Shown: positions 27,350 to 38,124, counted from the first letter of the stretch. The stretch: DNA of 64,000 bases from Streptomyces nodosus (GCF_008704995.1 NZ_CP023747.1:930001-994000); one strand, 5' to 3'. The notes: generated by a model from the letters alone, not told the origin. A program made the numbers and translations.

Positions 27350-28729
27350 TCACCCGGCGGGGATGCTGATCGTGAACCTGGCCCCGGGCGCTTGTCCGGG
27401 GTCGAAGGAGACCTCACCGCCGACGGCGCGGGCCAGACGTCGTGCGAGCGGCAGTCCGAGGCCCGCGCCGTCGTGCCCGTCGCCGGTGTCGGCGCGCCGG
27501 CCGGGCTGGAACAACTCCTGGACGAACGCCTCGGGCACACCGGGGCCGTCGTCGACGACATCGATCCGCACGACACCGGGCAGGCGCCGCGCGGACACGA
27601 TCACGCGGGAGCGGGCGTAGCGGACGGCGTTGGCGAGCAGCGGGCTGAGGATGCGTTCGAGGAGAGCGGGTGCGACCCCCGCCTCCAGCGCCCGCGCCTC
27701 CGTCTCCATCGTGACGTCCACCCGGTCCGGTGGGCCGACGTGCTCGAGCAGGCGGCCCAGGACGGGCACGACGTCGGTCGTCGCGGGGGCCGACGCCGGG
27801 TGCAGCGCATACTCGCGGGCGTCGTCGAGGAGTGTGTCGCAGATCGTGCGCATGGACCGCGCGGCCTCGGCGATCACCTCTTGGGTGGCGCGGGTCTGGG
27901 TGTCCGTGCGGGGGCGGGCCCGCCACCAGTCGAGTTCCATGACGATCCGGGTGAGCGGCGTGCGAAGTTCATGGGACAGCTCTCCCGTCAGCTGCTGTTC
28001 GTGGACCAGTACGGTGCGTATGCGGTCGAGGAGCGCGTCCAGTGAGGCACCCAGACGGGCGAGTTCCACCGGGTGGTCCTCCGTGCCGAAGCGGTCGTCG
28101 GAGCCCACGGCGCTCCACTGGGTGGCCTGGTCGGTCATGGTGCGCACCGGTCGCAGCGCCCGGCCGACGGCCAGGCGGGTGAGTACATAGGTGCATCCGA
28201 GCATCACGGCGTCCAGGACGAGCGACCCCAGCAGCAGGGTGTCGGCCGAACTGCGGTACGGAGCCAGGTCCAGGGCGGTGACGACAGTGGCACCGACAGC
28301 GCGCCCGGGGATCGGCTGTGAGCACAGCCGGACGGGCCGGTGACCGTCGGCGGTCGCGCAGACATGCCCCCGCTGTGCGGCCAGCCGGTCGACGGCCCGG
28401 GTCAGCGGGCTCCCGACGGTGGCGGACGGCGGCTTCTCCAGCAGGCGGCTTCCGGCGTAGATCCACACGTTCGTGTCGAGGAGCCGGTCGTTGACGGTTT
28501 CCAGGACGCGTACCCGCGGACCGCTGGTGTCGACGGTCGTGGTCACCGCTGCCGCCCTGTTGCGCAGTTCGGCGTCCGCCTGGTGTTGCAGGTGCTCGTC
28601 CATCACGGCGTTGAACGCCACGGTCAGGACCGTCATCAGCAGCGCGGCGGTGGTCAGCGCCACCAGGGAGAGCCGGCCCCGCAGGGTGCGCGGAGTCAGG
28701 CGACGAAGGGCACGGCGGGCACGGTTCAT
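27350..28729 (-). CDS. Sensor histidine kinase
   Basis: A 459-residue membrane kinase. Helix 1 (about 21-42) and helix 2 (about 165-187) flank an extracellular sensor region of about 120 residues that contains two cysteines (HVCATADGH and VRLCSQP). After a HAMP-like segment comes the phosphorylated His253 in LSHELRTPLTRI. The ATPase part has the N box LLANAVRYARS, DVVDDGPGVPE (G1) and GAGLGLPLARRLARAVGG (G2). Its start overlaps the stop of the response regulator gene (ATGA), so the two form one transcription unit. The signal is unknown. Confidence 0.92.
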   Translation of the reverse strand: MNRARRALRRLTPRTLRGRLSLVALTTAALLMTVLTVAFNAVMDEHLQHQADAELRNRAAAVTTTVDTSGPRVRVLETVNDRLLDTNVWIYAGSRLLEKPPSATVGSPLTRAVDRLAAQRGHVCATADGHRPVRLCSQPIPGRAVGATVVTALDLAPYRSSADTLLLGSLVLDAVMLGCTYVLTRLAVGRALRPVRTMTDQATQWSAVGSDDRFGTEDHPVELARLGASLDALLDRIRTVLVHEQQLTGELSHELRTPLTRIVMELDWWRARPRTDTQTRATQEVIAEAARSMRTICDTLLDDAREYALHPASAPATTDVVPVLGRLLEHVGPPDRVDVTMETEARALEAGVAPALLERILSPLLANAVRYARSRVIVSARRLPGVVRIDVVDDGPGVPEAFVQELFQPGRRADTGDGHDGAGLGLPLARRLARAVGGEVSFDPGQAPGARFTISIPAG

Positions 28730-29388
28730 GTCAGGCGGTGTCCGACGCCGCGCGCCGTGTCGATCGTCAGACGGCTGCTCGCCGCACGCAGTTTGCGGCG
28801 CAGCCGGCTCAGATACTGGTCCAGGGTGTTGTCGCTGACCTGGGCGCCCTCGGGCCAGCCGGCCCGCACCAGGTCGCGGCGGCGCACCAGCGTCCCGTCG
28901 GCGGCGACGAGCGTCGCCAGCAGCCGGAACTCCGTCGGGGAGAGGGCGATATGTGAACCGTGCACGGTCGCACGGTGATCCACCGCGTCCAGGACCAGAT
29001 CACCGTGGGTGGCATCGGGTCGGGGGGCGACCCGTCTGAGTGCGGCGCGCAGCCTGGCGGCGAGTTCGGCGAGGTGGAAGGGCTTGGGCAGATAGTCGTC
29101 GCCCCCGGCCGAGAAGCCGGACAGTCGGTCGGTGAGCCGGTGCCGGGCGGTCAGGAAGATCACGGGGGCGAGGAAGCCGTTGGCGCGCATCGCCTGGCAG
29201 ACGTCCCGTCCGTCCGAGTCGGGCAGGCCGACGTCCAGCACGGCCGCCGCGATGCCGTCGGTCGCCAGCCGTAGGGCGGTGGCGCCGTCGGCGGCGAGGA
29301 CCGGCTCGAACTCCTCGTCCTGCAGGCCCCGCCGCAGCACGTCCCGCAGGGCGTGATCGTCCTCGACGACCAGGATCCTGGGTCGCAT
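28726..29388 (-). CDS. OmpR/PhoB-family response regulator
   Basis: A 220-residue regulator. The receiver domain has the acidic pocket VVEDDHALR, the phosphorylated Asp52 (AAVLDVGLPDSDG), Thr80 and Lys102 (DDYLPKPFHL). The C-terminal winged helix shows LSPTEFRLLATLVAADG and the recognition region VSDNTLDQYLSRLRRKLRAA. It is the partner of the overlapping kinase gene. A 20-bp dyad, CGTCTAC-N6-GTAGACG, lies 79 bp upstream of its start and may control the operon. Target genes are unknown; the convergent COG4705 pair is one candidate. Confidence 0.92.
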   Translation of the reverse strand: MRPRILVVEDDHALRDVLRRGLQDEEFEPVLAADGATALRLATDGIAAAVLDVGLPDSDGRDVCQAMRANGFLAPVIFLTARHRLTDRLSGFSAGGDDYLPKPFHLAELAARLRAALRRVAPRPDATHGDLVLDAVDHRATVHGSHIALSPTEFRLLATLVAADGTLVRRRDLVRAGWPEGAQVSDNTLDQYLSRLRRKLRAASSRLTIDTARGVGHRLT

Positions 29389-29466
29389 GATCCTCCGTCG
29401 GCCTCCGGCGGGGGTCGTACCCGCGGTGAACGGATCGGGCAGTCACCGGGTCCCAGAATCGGGAAC

Positions 29467-29486
29467 CGTCTACGTCACTGTAGACG
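29467..29486. promoter_or_regulatory. Dyad upstream of the two-component operon
   Basis: CGTCTAC (29467-29473), six bases, GTAGACG (29480-29486): perfect 7-bp arms. An OmpR-type protein would normally bind direct repeats, so a dimeric repressor such as TetR is a better fit for this symmetry. Confidence 0.45.
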
Positions 29487-29594
29487 ACCGGCGGCCGAGG
29501 AGCGTTCCCCACCCGACGGCGGCGGGCGTACCTCGCGACCGGAGCTCCGCAGCAGGTCGGTACACCCCGGCTCCGACATCGTCTGCCGACGGCC

Positions 29595-29638
29595 GCGGCC
29601 CGGCGCCCCCGATGGATCTCGGACGGGCGCCGGGCCGC
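29595..29638 (-). terminator. Hairpin terminator after the bxl operon
   Basis: Perfect 14-bp stem (29595-29608 with 29625-29638), 16-nt loop, 44 nt beyond the bxlA stop on the minus strand. Confidence 0.65.
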
Positions 29639-29681
29639 AGGGTGAGGGGGGCTCGGACCGGTCGGTCCTGGCCGGGCCGCC

Positions 29682-32063
29682 TCAGTCGTCCGACTCGGTC
29701 TCCTGCTCGAAGACCGCGTGGAACCGCCTGGTGTGGTCGACCTGCCGGTCGGGCCCGGTCAGGGTGACCGAGGCGGTCAGCCGCGCATCGGCGCTGGACG
29801 CGGACAGCCGCAGCTCCAGATCGCCCGCTTCGACCACGCGCCGCCCGTCCCGGCCGGTGAACGAGGCCAGGTCGGCCGGCACCGTCACCCGCACCCGCCG
29901 TGCCTCGCCGGGGGCCAGCGGCACCCGGGTGTAGCCGACCAGGCGCTGCACCGGCTGGACCACCGGGGCGACCGGGTCGTGCAGATACAGCTGGACGACC
30001 TCGGTGCCCTGCCGCTGCCCCGTGTTGCGCACCGTGAACTCCAGACGGAACTCGCCGTCCGTGCCCGTCTCCTTCTCGTCGACCAGGAGGTCGCTCCAGG
30101 CGAAGGAGGTGTACGACAGGCCGTGCCCGAAGCCGAAGGCCGCGGTCGGGTCGATGTTGGAGACGTCGCTGGCCTGGGCGAGCGGCGCGCCGAGGTAGCT
30201 GGTGGGCTGGGCGCCGGGGCCCCGGGGCACGCTGACGGGCAGCCGTCCCGAGGGGTTGGTCCGGCCGCTGAGCACACCGGCGAGGGCGCCGGTGCCCTCG
30301 ACACCCGGGAAGAAGGACTGCACCAGAGCGGCGGCCTCCTGCACGGCGCGGCCGAGGGCGTACGGCCTTCCCGCGAGCAGCACGGTCACCACCGGTGTGC
30401 CCGCGTCCAGGAGCGCGTCCAGGAGTTGCTGCTGGGCGCCGGGCAGCTCCAGCGACTCGGCGTCGCAGCCCTCGCCGCTGGTGCCGCGTCCGAAGAGTCC
30501 CGCGCGGTCGCCCAGCACCGCGATCACCACATCGGCCTCGCCCGCCGCGCGAACGGCGTCCTCGATGCCGGAGGTGTCGCCGTCGTCGACGCCGGTGCCC
30601 CGCGCCACGGTGATCTCCGCGTCGGGGAACTCGCGTGCCACGGCGTCGCGGAGGGTGGGCAGTTCGAGCCCCAGCGGGACCTCGGGGTGGTGGACCCCGA
30701 CGTGCAGGGGGAAGGAGTAGCAGCCCAGCACGGCCGTCGGCTGCTCCGCGTTGGGGCCGACCAGGGCGATGCGGCGGGGCCGGTCCAGCGGCAGCGTGCC
30801 GTCGTTGGAGAGCAGCACCACCGCCTGCTCGGCGACCTCCCGGGCCAGTTCCCGGTTCTCGGGGGTGTCCAGGTCCACCGTGCCGCGCAGCACGTCCGGG
30901 TCGCTGAGGTCGGCGCCGGTGAGCACCGCCGGGACCGGCGTCCAGTCCGGGTCCAGCAGACCGAGCCTGGCCTTGTCGGTGAGCACCCGGCGCAGGGCGC
31001 GGTCGACGACGGACTCCGGCACCCGGCCGCTGGTGACGGCCTCGACGAGGGGGGCGCCGAACGTCTTGACGGTGGGCAGTTCGACGTCGACACCGGCGTG
31101 CAGTGCGGCCCCCGCGGCGCCGGCCCAGTCGCCGGCGATCCCGTGCAGGACCTTGAGGAAGGCGATGCCGAAGTAGTCGGCCACGACCGTGCCGTCGAAG
31201 CCCCAGGTGTCGCGCAGCAGCCCGGTGAGCAGTTCCTCGTCGGCCGCCGCCGGCACGCCATCGTTGTCATTGTAGGCACTCATGACGGACCGGGCGCCGC
31301 CCTCCCGCACGGCCATCTCGAAGGGCGGGAGCAGGACGTCGGCGCGCTCGCGGGGGCCCACGCTGACGGGGGCGAGGTTGCGCCCGGCCCGCGAGGCCGA
31401 GTAGCCGACGAAGTGCTTGAGGGTGGCGATGACGTCCGCGGACTGGAGCCCCTGCACATAGGCCGTGGCGACGGTGCCGACCAGGTACGGGTCCTCACCG
31501 ATGGTCTCCTCGACGCGGCCCCAGCGGGCGTCGCGCGTCACGTCGAGTACGGGCGCGAGGCCCTGGTGCACCCCGACGGACCGCATGTCACGGCCGATGG
31601 CGGCGGCCATGCGGCGGATCAGACCGGGGTCGAAGGTGGCGCCCCAGGACAGCGGCACCGGATAGGCGGTGGCCTTCCAGGTCGCGAAGCCGGCCAGGCA
31701 TTCCTCATGGGCGACGGCGGGAATGCCGAAACGGTTCGCCGAGGCGATGTTCTGCTGGGTGCGCAGCAGGGAGAGCGCGCCGAGCGCGGGGTCGACGGGC
31801 GCGGTGCCGAAGGGACGCGTCAGCTGGCCGAGGCCGGACGGCAGGAGGCCCTCGAGGTCGACGGCCTCCTCCATGTCGTGCTGGTGGGGGGCCACTTGGC
31901 CCCCGTCCTCGGACGCGCCGACCCAGACCCCGTAGAGCTGGGCGATCTTCTCCTCGAGCGTCATGGCCTCGATCAGGGCGGACACCCGGGTGTCCGTGTC
32001 GCGGCCGGGGTCGTTCCAGACGGGGCTTTCGGGGGTGGTCTCAACTGCCACGATGGCGGTCAC
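29682..32063 (-). CDS. bxlA: GH3 beta-xylosidase (BxlA-like)
   Basis: A 793-residue intracellular glycosidase (no signal peptide) that would release xylose from imported xylo-oligosaccharides. The GTG at 32063 overlaps the bxlG stop; a second GTG at 32051 is possible. GH3 features: barrel motif RFGIPAVAHEECLAGF, VTRDARWGRVEETIGEDPYL, KHFVGYSASRAGRN, and the nucleophile region GTVVADYFGIAF with Asp296. The alpha/beta sandwich (from about 390) and a C-terminal fibronectin-III-like domain (FRLEFTVRNTGQRQGTEVVQ) follow. The assignment as xylosidase rather than glucosidase rests on the bxlEFG-bxlA gene order, the adjacent xylanase, and the match to the Streptomyces bxl operon. Confidence 0.88.
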   Translation of the reverse strand: MTAIVAVETTPESPVWNDPGRDTDTRVSALIEAMTLEEKIAQLYGVWVGASEDGGQVAPHQHDMEEAVDLEGLLPSGLGQLTRPFGTAPVDPALGALSLLRTQQNIASANRFGIPAVAHEECLAGFATWKATAYPVPLSWGATFDPGLIRRMAAAIGRDMRSVGVHQGLAPVLDVTRDARWGRVEETIGEDPYLVGTVATAYVQGLQSADVIATLKHFVGYSASRAGRNLAPVSVGPRERADVLLPPFEMAVREGGARSVMSAYNDNDGVPAAADEELLTGLLRDTWGFDGTVVADYFGIAFLKVLHGIAGDWAGAAGAALHAGVDVELPTVKTFGAPLVEAVTSGRVPESVVDRALRRVLTDKARLGLLDPDWTPVPAVLTGADLSDPDVLRGTVDLDTPENRELAREVAEQAVVLLSNDGTLPLDRPRRIALVGPNAEQPTAVLGCYSFPLHVGVHHPEVPLGLELPTLRDAVAREFPDAEITVARGTGVDDGDTSGIEDAVRAAGEADVVIAVLGDRAGLFGRGTSGEGCDAESLELPGAQQQLLDALLDAGTPVVTVLLAGRPYALGRAVQEAAALVQSFFPGVEGTGALAGVLSGRTNPSGRLPVSVPRGPGAQPTSYLGAPLAQASDVSNIDPTAAFGFGHGLSYTSFAWSDLLVDEKETGTDGEFRLEFTVRNTGQRQGTEVVQLYLHDPVAPVVQPVQRLVGYTRVPLAPGEARRVRVTVPADLASFTGRDGRRVVEAGDLELRLSASSADARLTASVTLTGPDRQVDHTRRFHAVFEQETESDD

Positions 32064-32878
32064 TTTCCTCCGACGCCCATGAGGCCCTGGACCAGGGCAC
32101 GACGGGCGAACAGGTAGACGAGCAGGACGGGCACCATGGACAACACCACTGCTGCCAGCAGTCCGGGGATGTTGATGCCGTGTTCGGTTTGGAAGTTGTA
32201 GAGACCCAGGGTGATCAGCTTGGTGGATTCGGACTGGGTCAGGACCAGGGGGAACAGGAAGCCGTTCCATGCCTGGAGGGCGGAGAACACCACGATCGTG
32301 GACAGCCCGCCCCCGGAGAGCGGCACCACGAGCTGGAAGAACATCCGCCGCGGGCTGGCGCCGTCCATCGCCATGGCCTCGAACAGCTCCGGGGAGATGT
32401 CCCGCATGGCGCCGCTGAGTATCAGTGCCGACATCGGCAGACAGAAGGCCGCGGTCGGCAGGATGACGCCGAGGAGGTTGTCGTACAGGCCGGCCTTGCT
32501 GATCAGATAGAACATCGGGACGATCACGGCCTGCGCCGGGATCGCGAGTCCCAGCAGGAACAGCCGGAAGATCTGCGAGGTGACCCTGGAGCGGCTGCGC
32601 ACGATCGCATAGGCGAGCGGCGGCACCAGCAGCAGCACCAGTCCGATCACGCACACCGTGACGATCAGCGTGTTCAGGAAGTACTGGCCGAAGCCGCTGT
32701 TGAACGCCCCGGTGTAGTTCTCGAGCGTGAAGCTGCGCGGGAACGACACCGGGCCGTTCTGGGAGTACTTGGACTGGGGCTGCACCGTGGCCACGAGCAT
32801 CACGTACAGCGGCAGGCCGATCAGGAAGAGCCAGATCAGTGAGCCCACGCCGGCCAGGTAGTTGGGGCGTCGCCTCAT
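32060..32878 (-). CDS. bxlG: Xylo-oligosaccharide ABC importer permease, MalG type
   Basis: A 272-residue inner-membrane subunit with six helices. The EAA loop that contacts the ATPase is EAMAMDGASPRRMFFQLVVP. The start codon overlaps the stop of bxlF (ATGA), and its stop overlaps bxlA's GTG, so all four genes are translationally linked. No ATP-binding gene is in the operon; Streptomyces sugar importers of this class share the MsiK ATPase encoded elsewhere (established knowledge), which fits here. Confidence 0.9.
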   Translation of the reverse strand: MRRRPNYLAGVGSLIWLFLIGLPLYVMLVATVQPQSKYSQNGPVSFPRSFTLENYTGAFNSGFGQYFLNTLIVTVCVIGLVLLLVPPLAYAIVRSRSRVTSQIFRLFLLGLAIPAQAVIVPMFYLISKAGLYDNLLGVILPTAAFCLPMSALILSGAMRDISPELFEAMAMDGASPRRMFFQLVVPLSGGGLSTIVVFSALQAWNGFLFPLVLTQSESTKLITLGLYNFQTEHGINIPGLLAAVVLSMVPVLLVYLFARRALVQGLMGVGGK

Positions 32879-33831
32879 GACAGGCCCTCCATGGTTCCGC
32901 GCATCTTGTCGTAGCCGGACACCCGCACGACGATCAGCGAGATGATCGTCGCCGCGACGACCAGGGCGAGGGCGATGGCGGCAGCGGCGCCGAAGTCGAA
33001 GCTCTTGAACGCCTTTTGGTACATGTAGTAGGCGCTGATCGTGGTGTCCGTCCCCGGTCCGCCCTGGGTGAGGATCAGGACCGTCTCGAACGTGGTGAGC
33101 CCGCCGACGATCATCAGGATCATCGAGGTGACGATCGAGTTGCGCAGCTGCGGCAGGGTGATGTGGAAGAACTTCCGGTAGCGCCCCGCGCCGTCGATCT
33201 CCGCCGCCTGGTAGAGCACGGAGGGGATCGCGCGGGCGGCGCCCTGGTAGATCAGCGTGTGGAAGGGGGTGAACTGCCAGGTGGCCACGAACGCCAGCAC
33301 GCCGATCGCGGAGGCCTGCTTGCCGAACAGGTTGCCGTCGCCGAACAGCCAGGTGGCCTGCGCCGGGATGCCGAAGTTCGGGTCGAGCAGCGCCCGCCAC
33401 AGCACCGAGACGGCGGTGGAGGACAGCAGCAGCGGGATGAAGTAGATCACCGACAGCACCGCTCGGTTGCGCTGCTGCCCCGCGGCCCAGACGCCGAGCA
33501 GAATGCTCAGCGGGGTCTGGATGGCCACGCCGAGCACGGTGACCAGCAGGGTCAGCCAGATGCTCTTGATCATCACCGGGTCGTCCAGGACCCGGGACCA
33601 GTTGTCCGTCCCCACCCACTGGGGCGAGCCGAGGCCGTTCCAGCTCATGAAGGACAGCACCGCCACCATGATCAGCGGGGCGATGGCGAAGACGGCGAAG
33701 AAGAACGTGGCGGGGAGCGCCCAGGCGAAGCCCGGACGCCCCACCTGGGCGACATAGGAGCCGTCCGGCCGCCGCCGGGCGGTCTTACCGTTCCCGGCGG
33801 CGGGGGGAGTGCTCGTCATCTGTGTGGTCAT
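32875..33831 (-). CDS. bxlF: Xylo-oligosaccharide ABC importer permease, MalF type
   Basis: A 318-residue permease with six predicted helices after a polar N-terminus of about 35 residues. The EAA-type loop is AAEIDGAGRYRKFFHITLPQ. SWNGLGSPQWVGTDNW is the typical periplasmic segment before helix 2. An ATG four codons further in is an alternative start. It begins 7 bp after the bxlE stop. Together with BxlG it forms the channel for xylobiose or larger xylo-oligosaccharides delivered by BxlE. Confidence 0.9.
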   Translation of the reverse strand: MTTQMTSTPPAAGNGKTARRRPDGSYVAQVGRPGFAWALPATFFFAVFAIAPLIMVAVLSFMSWNGLGSPQWVGTDNWSRVLDDPVMIKSIWLTLLVTVLGVAIQTPLSILLGVWAAGQQRNRAVLSVIYFIPLLLSSTAVSVLWRALLDPNFGIPAQATWLFGDGNLFGKQASAIGVLAFVATWQFTPFHTLIYQGAARAIPSVLYQAAEIDGAGRYRKFFHITLPQLRNSIVTSMILMIVGGLTTFETVLILTQGGPGTDTTISAYYMYQKAFKSFDFGAAAAIALALVVAATIISLIVVRVSGYDKMRGTMEGLS

Positions 33832-33838
33832 GAGGGTT

Positions 33839-35140
33839 TCATTCGTTCGGCAGGGCCTGCATGGCCTTGATGAACCCGTCGGCGTCGAGCTGGCCGTTCA
33901 GGAACTGCTGCACGGCCTGGTGCATGGGCGTGCTGGCCGACTGCGGGTACGCCTGGTCCCAGGAGAGCTGGAAGGACGGGGCCTTCTTCACCACGTCGTA
34001 CTGGAAGTGCGCGTACTCGGGGCTGGCCGCGGTGTCCAGGAACTTCTCCGTGTTGGCGGTGGTCGTCAGGTTGCCGACGGCCATCTGCGCCTTGACGAAC
34101 TCGTCGGAGTACATCAGCTTCAGGAACTTCTCGACGGCCTCGGGGTGCTTGGTCTTCTTCAGCACCGAGTAGAAGTTGTTGGTGTTGCCGACGATGTCGT
34201 TCGGGTCGCCCTTGCCGCCGTCGATGGTCGGGAAGGTGGTGTAGCCCAGGTCCTTCTCGGCGAACTCCTTGGCGTCCTGCTGCTGCTGGGAGTAGTACCA
34301 GGACCCCATCAGCTCGAAGCCGGCCTTGCCGCGGGACACCAGGGCGACCGAGGCGCCGTTGGTGTACTTCACGGAGTCGAAGTTGGTGCCGAAGGCGCCG
34401 GCGTCGGCGAGCTGCTTCAGCATGCTCAGCGCCTTCTTGCTCTCGGGCGCCTCCCAGGCGCTCTTGTCGCCGCTCAGGGCCTTCTGGAAGAGCTCAGGGC
34501 CCGCGATGCGGTCGTAGAGGTACTCGAACCACATCAGCGTCGGCCACTGGTCGCCGGCGCCGAGGGCGATCGGGGTGTACCCCTTGGCCTTGAGCTTCTT
34601 GACCGCGTCGAGCAGCTCGTCCCAGGTCTTGGGCGGCTGCACCCCGGCGTCGGCCAGCACCTTGCTGTTGTGGAAGAGCAGCACCGGCTGGGTGCCGCGC
34701 ATCGGAATGCCGTACGGCTTCCCGTCCACGACGGCGCTGTTGAACACCGACGGCAGGAAGTTGTCCTTCAGGCCCGGGTCGTCCTTGATGAAGTCGTCCA
34801 GCGGCATCAGCAGATCGGCCTTGACGAACGGCTGGATGCTGCCGGCGCCCCAGTTGAAGAAGACGTCCGGGGCCTGCGGGGTGCTGATGATGGTCTGGAG
34901 CTTCTGCTGGTAGTCGGCGCCGGGGATGGTGTCCAGGACGGCCTTGACGTCCGAGGTCTTGTTGAAGGTCTCGATGATCTGCTTCTCGACCTTGTTGGTG
35001 GCGTCGCCGTAGACGAGGACGTGGATCTTCCCGTCGTTCGAGGATCCCCCGCTCTCGCTCCCACAGGCCGAAAGGCTCAGCGTCAGGCCAAGCGTCACGC
35101 CACCGGCAATCAGACGGGGCAACCGCGCGCGTATCGTCAT
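33839..35140 (-). CDS. bxlE: Xylo-oligosaccharide-binding lipoprotein
   Basis: A 433-residue solute-binding lipoprotein. GAGAGG lies 6 bases before the ATG at 35140. The signal ends in lipobox LSLSAC (Cys26). The mature part is a CUT1-type oligosaccharide receptor: DGKIHVLVYGDATNKVEKQI, APDVFFNWGAGSIQPF, YGIPMRGTQPVLLFHN and FELMGSWYYSQQQ. It leads the bxlEFG-bxlA operon. A TTGACC-17-TACTGT promoter and the palindrome TCGAAAGTTTCGA lie between it and the divergent bxlR, so BxlR repression relieved by xylo-oligosaccharides is expected. The homology to BxlE of Streptomyces is by gene order and features, not a computed alignment. Confidence 0.88.
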   Translation of the reverse strand: MTIRARLPRLIAGGVTLGLTLSLSACGSESGGSSNDGKIHVLVYGDATNKVEKQIIETFNKTSDVKAVLDTIPGADYQQKLQTIISTPQAPDVFFNWGAGSIQPFVKADLLMPLDDFIKDDPGLKDNFLPSVFNSAVVDGKPYGIPMRGTQPVLLFHNSKVLADAGVQPPKTWDELLDAVKKLKAKGYTPIALGAGDQWPTLMWFEYLYDRIAGPELFQKALSGDKSAWEAPESKKALSMLKQLADAGAFGTNFDSVKYTNGASVALVSRGKAGFELMGSWYYSQQQQDAKEFAEKDLGYTTFPTIDGGKGDPNDIVGNTNNFYSVLKKTKHPEAVEKFLKLMYSDEFVKAQMAVGNLTTTANTEKFLDTAASPEYAHFQYDVVKKAPSFQLSWDQAYPQSASTPMHQAVQQFLNGQLDADGFIKAMQALPNE

Positions 35141-35150
35141 CGCATACCTC

Positions 35151-35163
35151 TCGAAAGTTTCGA
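35151..35163. promoter_or_regulatory. BxlR-type operator at bxlE
   Basis: TCGAAAGTTTCGA, a perfect 13-bp palindrome (central G) 11 bp before the bxlE start codon and about 25 bp downstream of the predicted transcription start. It probably acts as a roadblock site for the LacI-family regulator encoded next door. Confidence 0.75.
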
Positions 35164-35191
35164 CACCATCGCCGAAAGTCGCTGCTGTCGG

Positions 35192-35220
35192 ACAGTAGGG
35201 GAGGCACCCCGGGCGGTCAA
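35192..35220 (-). promoter_or_regulatory. bxlE promoter
   Basis: On the minus strand TTGACC (35215-35220) and TACTGT (35192-35197) are separated by 17 bp. The hexamers and spacing match the Streptomyces principal sigma pattern. Transcription is expected to start near 35185. Confidence 0.65.
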
Positions 35221-35279
35221 CGGCCCGGTACGCGCGCGACCAAACCGTTACCAGTATCCGGTGCCCTATTCTTCGAAAC

Positions 35280-36302
35280 ATGCGCGATGACCACGAGGTG
35301 AACGGTCGAGTGACCCTGGCGGCGGTGGCCGAACAGGCCGGGGTGTCGCTGTCGACGGTTTCGAAAGTCCTCAACGGCCGTTCCGATGTCGCCGAGGCGA
35401 CCCGCACCAGGGTGGAGCGGCTACTGGACACGCACGGCTACCGCCGCCGGGCCCAGGGCGCGCCCCGGGCCCCGCTGATCGAGCTGGTCTTCCACGAGCT
35501 GGAGAGCGTCTGGGCGATGGAGCTCATCCGCGGGGTGGAGAACGTCGCCAAGGAGACCAAGGCGAGTGTGGTGCTCACCGAGAGCGGCACCCGGCACGCG
35601 CCCTCGCCCGACTGGATCGAAGGGGTGCTGCGGCGCCGTCCGCTGGGCGTGGTCCTGGTCTTCTCCGCCCTCCCGGACAAGGTCAAGAAGCAACTGCGCT
35701 CGCGGGCCATACCGTTCGTCATCGTGGACCCGGCAGGTGATCCGGATCCCGATGTGCCCTCCGTCGGGTCCGCCAACTGGGCCGGCGGCCTCGCGGCCAC
35801 CCGCCATCTCACCGACTACCGGCACGAGCGCATCGCCATCATCACCGGGCCCGAGGACATGATGTGCTCCCTCGCCCGGCTCGACGGCTACCGCTCGGCC
35901 ATGGCGATGGCCGATCTGACGGTCGATCCGCGGCTGATCCGGTTCGGCGACTTCCATGTGCAGGGCGGCTTCGAACACGCCATGGACCTGCTGGACGGAC
36001 CGGACCGGCCGACCGCCATCTTCGCCGGCAGCGACCTCCAGGCGCTCGGTGTGCTGGAGGCGGCGCGGGTGAAGGGCCTGAGCGTGCCCGGAGACCTCTC
36101 GGTCGTCGGATACGACGACGTCCCGCTGGCCCAGTGGTCGAGCCCGGCGCTGACCACCATCCACCAGCCGCTGCGTCAGATGGCCGAGGAGGCGGCCCGG
36201 ATGCTGCTGCGCCCGGCCGGCCCCCGCGCCTCGTCCCTGCGCATCGAACTCGCCAGTCATCTGGTGGTGCGGCAGAGCACGGCGCCGCCGAAGAGCGCCT
36301 GA
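35280..36302 (+). CDS. bxlR: LacI-family regulator of xylan use (BxlR-like)
   Basis: A 340-residue repressor. The N-terminal HTH reads VTLAAVAEQAGVSLSTVSKV, LNGRSDVAEATRTRVERLL then DTHGYR; the hinge helix follows. The C-terminal periplasmic-binding-like effector domain includes VLVFSALPDKVKKQL, HERIAIITGPEDM and SVVGYDDVPLAQWSSPALTT, the family signature. The ATG at 35280 is followed by a possible GTG at codon 7. It is divergent from bxlE and upstream of the xylanase gene. Perfect CGAAANTTTCG palindromes flank both targets, which makes it the likely binder. A half-site TTCGAAA lies just before its own start. Confidence 0.87.
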   Translation: MRDDHEVNGRVTLAAVAEQAGVSLSTVSKVLNGRSDVAEATRTRVERLLDTHGYRRRAQGAPRAPLIELVFHELESVWAMELIRGVENVAKETKASVVLTESGTRHAPSPDWIEGVLRRRPLGVVLVFSALPDKVKKQLRSRAIPFVIVDPAGDPDPDVPSVGSANWAGGLAATRHLTDYRHERIAIITGPEDMMCSLARLDGYRSAMAMADLTVDPRLIRFGDFHVQGGFEHAMDLLDGPDRPTAIFAGSDLQALGVLEAARVKGLSVPGDLSVVGYDDVPLAQWSSPALTTIHQPLRQMAEEAARMLLRPAGPRASSLRIELASHLVVRQSTAPPKSA

Positions 36303-36369
36303 GCGCTCGACGGGAGGGGGCCGGCGCCAGCCGCCCACCCGCGTACGGGCTCGGGAGACCTTGCGGCGA

Positions 36370-36384
36370 GCCGAAAGTTTCGGC
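36370..36384. promoter_or_regulatory. BxlR-type palindrome between bxlR and the xylanase gene
   Basis: GCCGAAAGTTTCGGC, a perfect 15-bp palindrome 68 bp after the bxlR stop and 113 bp before the xylanase -35 box. It may act as an auxiliary site for looping to 36551. Confidence 0.6.
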
Positions 36385-36496
36385 ACTTTTCGGCCGTTGT
36401 CGCGGCACGGTAGGGGCCGGGGCTCCGCGGCGTCAACCGCCATGACAGAGGAGAACCGGAAAGCCACCCTCCGTACGGCGATCTTCGCACAACCGG

Positions 36497-38072
<1,576 letters not shown>

Positions 38073-38080
38073 CAGGCGAC

Positions 38081-38124
38081 GGACCGGGGGGGCGGACCGG
38101 GGGGGCGGACCGGGGGGACCGGGG
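38081..38124 (+). other. G-quadruplex-like run in the xylanase mRNA 3' region
   Basis: Tandem GGACCGGGGGGGC units (38081-38093, 38094-38106) and a partial third give G-runs of 7, 7, 6 and 4 separated by loops of 6, 6 and 3 nt. This is a canonical intramolecular four-tract motif on the coding strand, 9 nt after the xylanase stop codon. Confidence 0.55.

Noticed and set aside
35358-35367. GTTTCGAAAG inside bxlR as an operator
   Set aside because: It has different half-site spacing from CGAAANTTTCG and codes for the conserved TVSK recognition helix.
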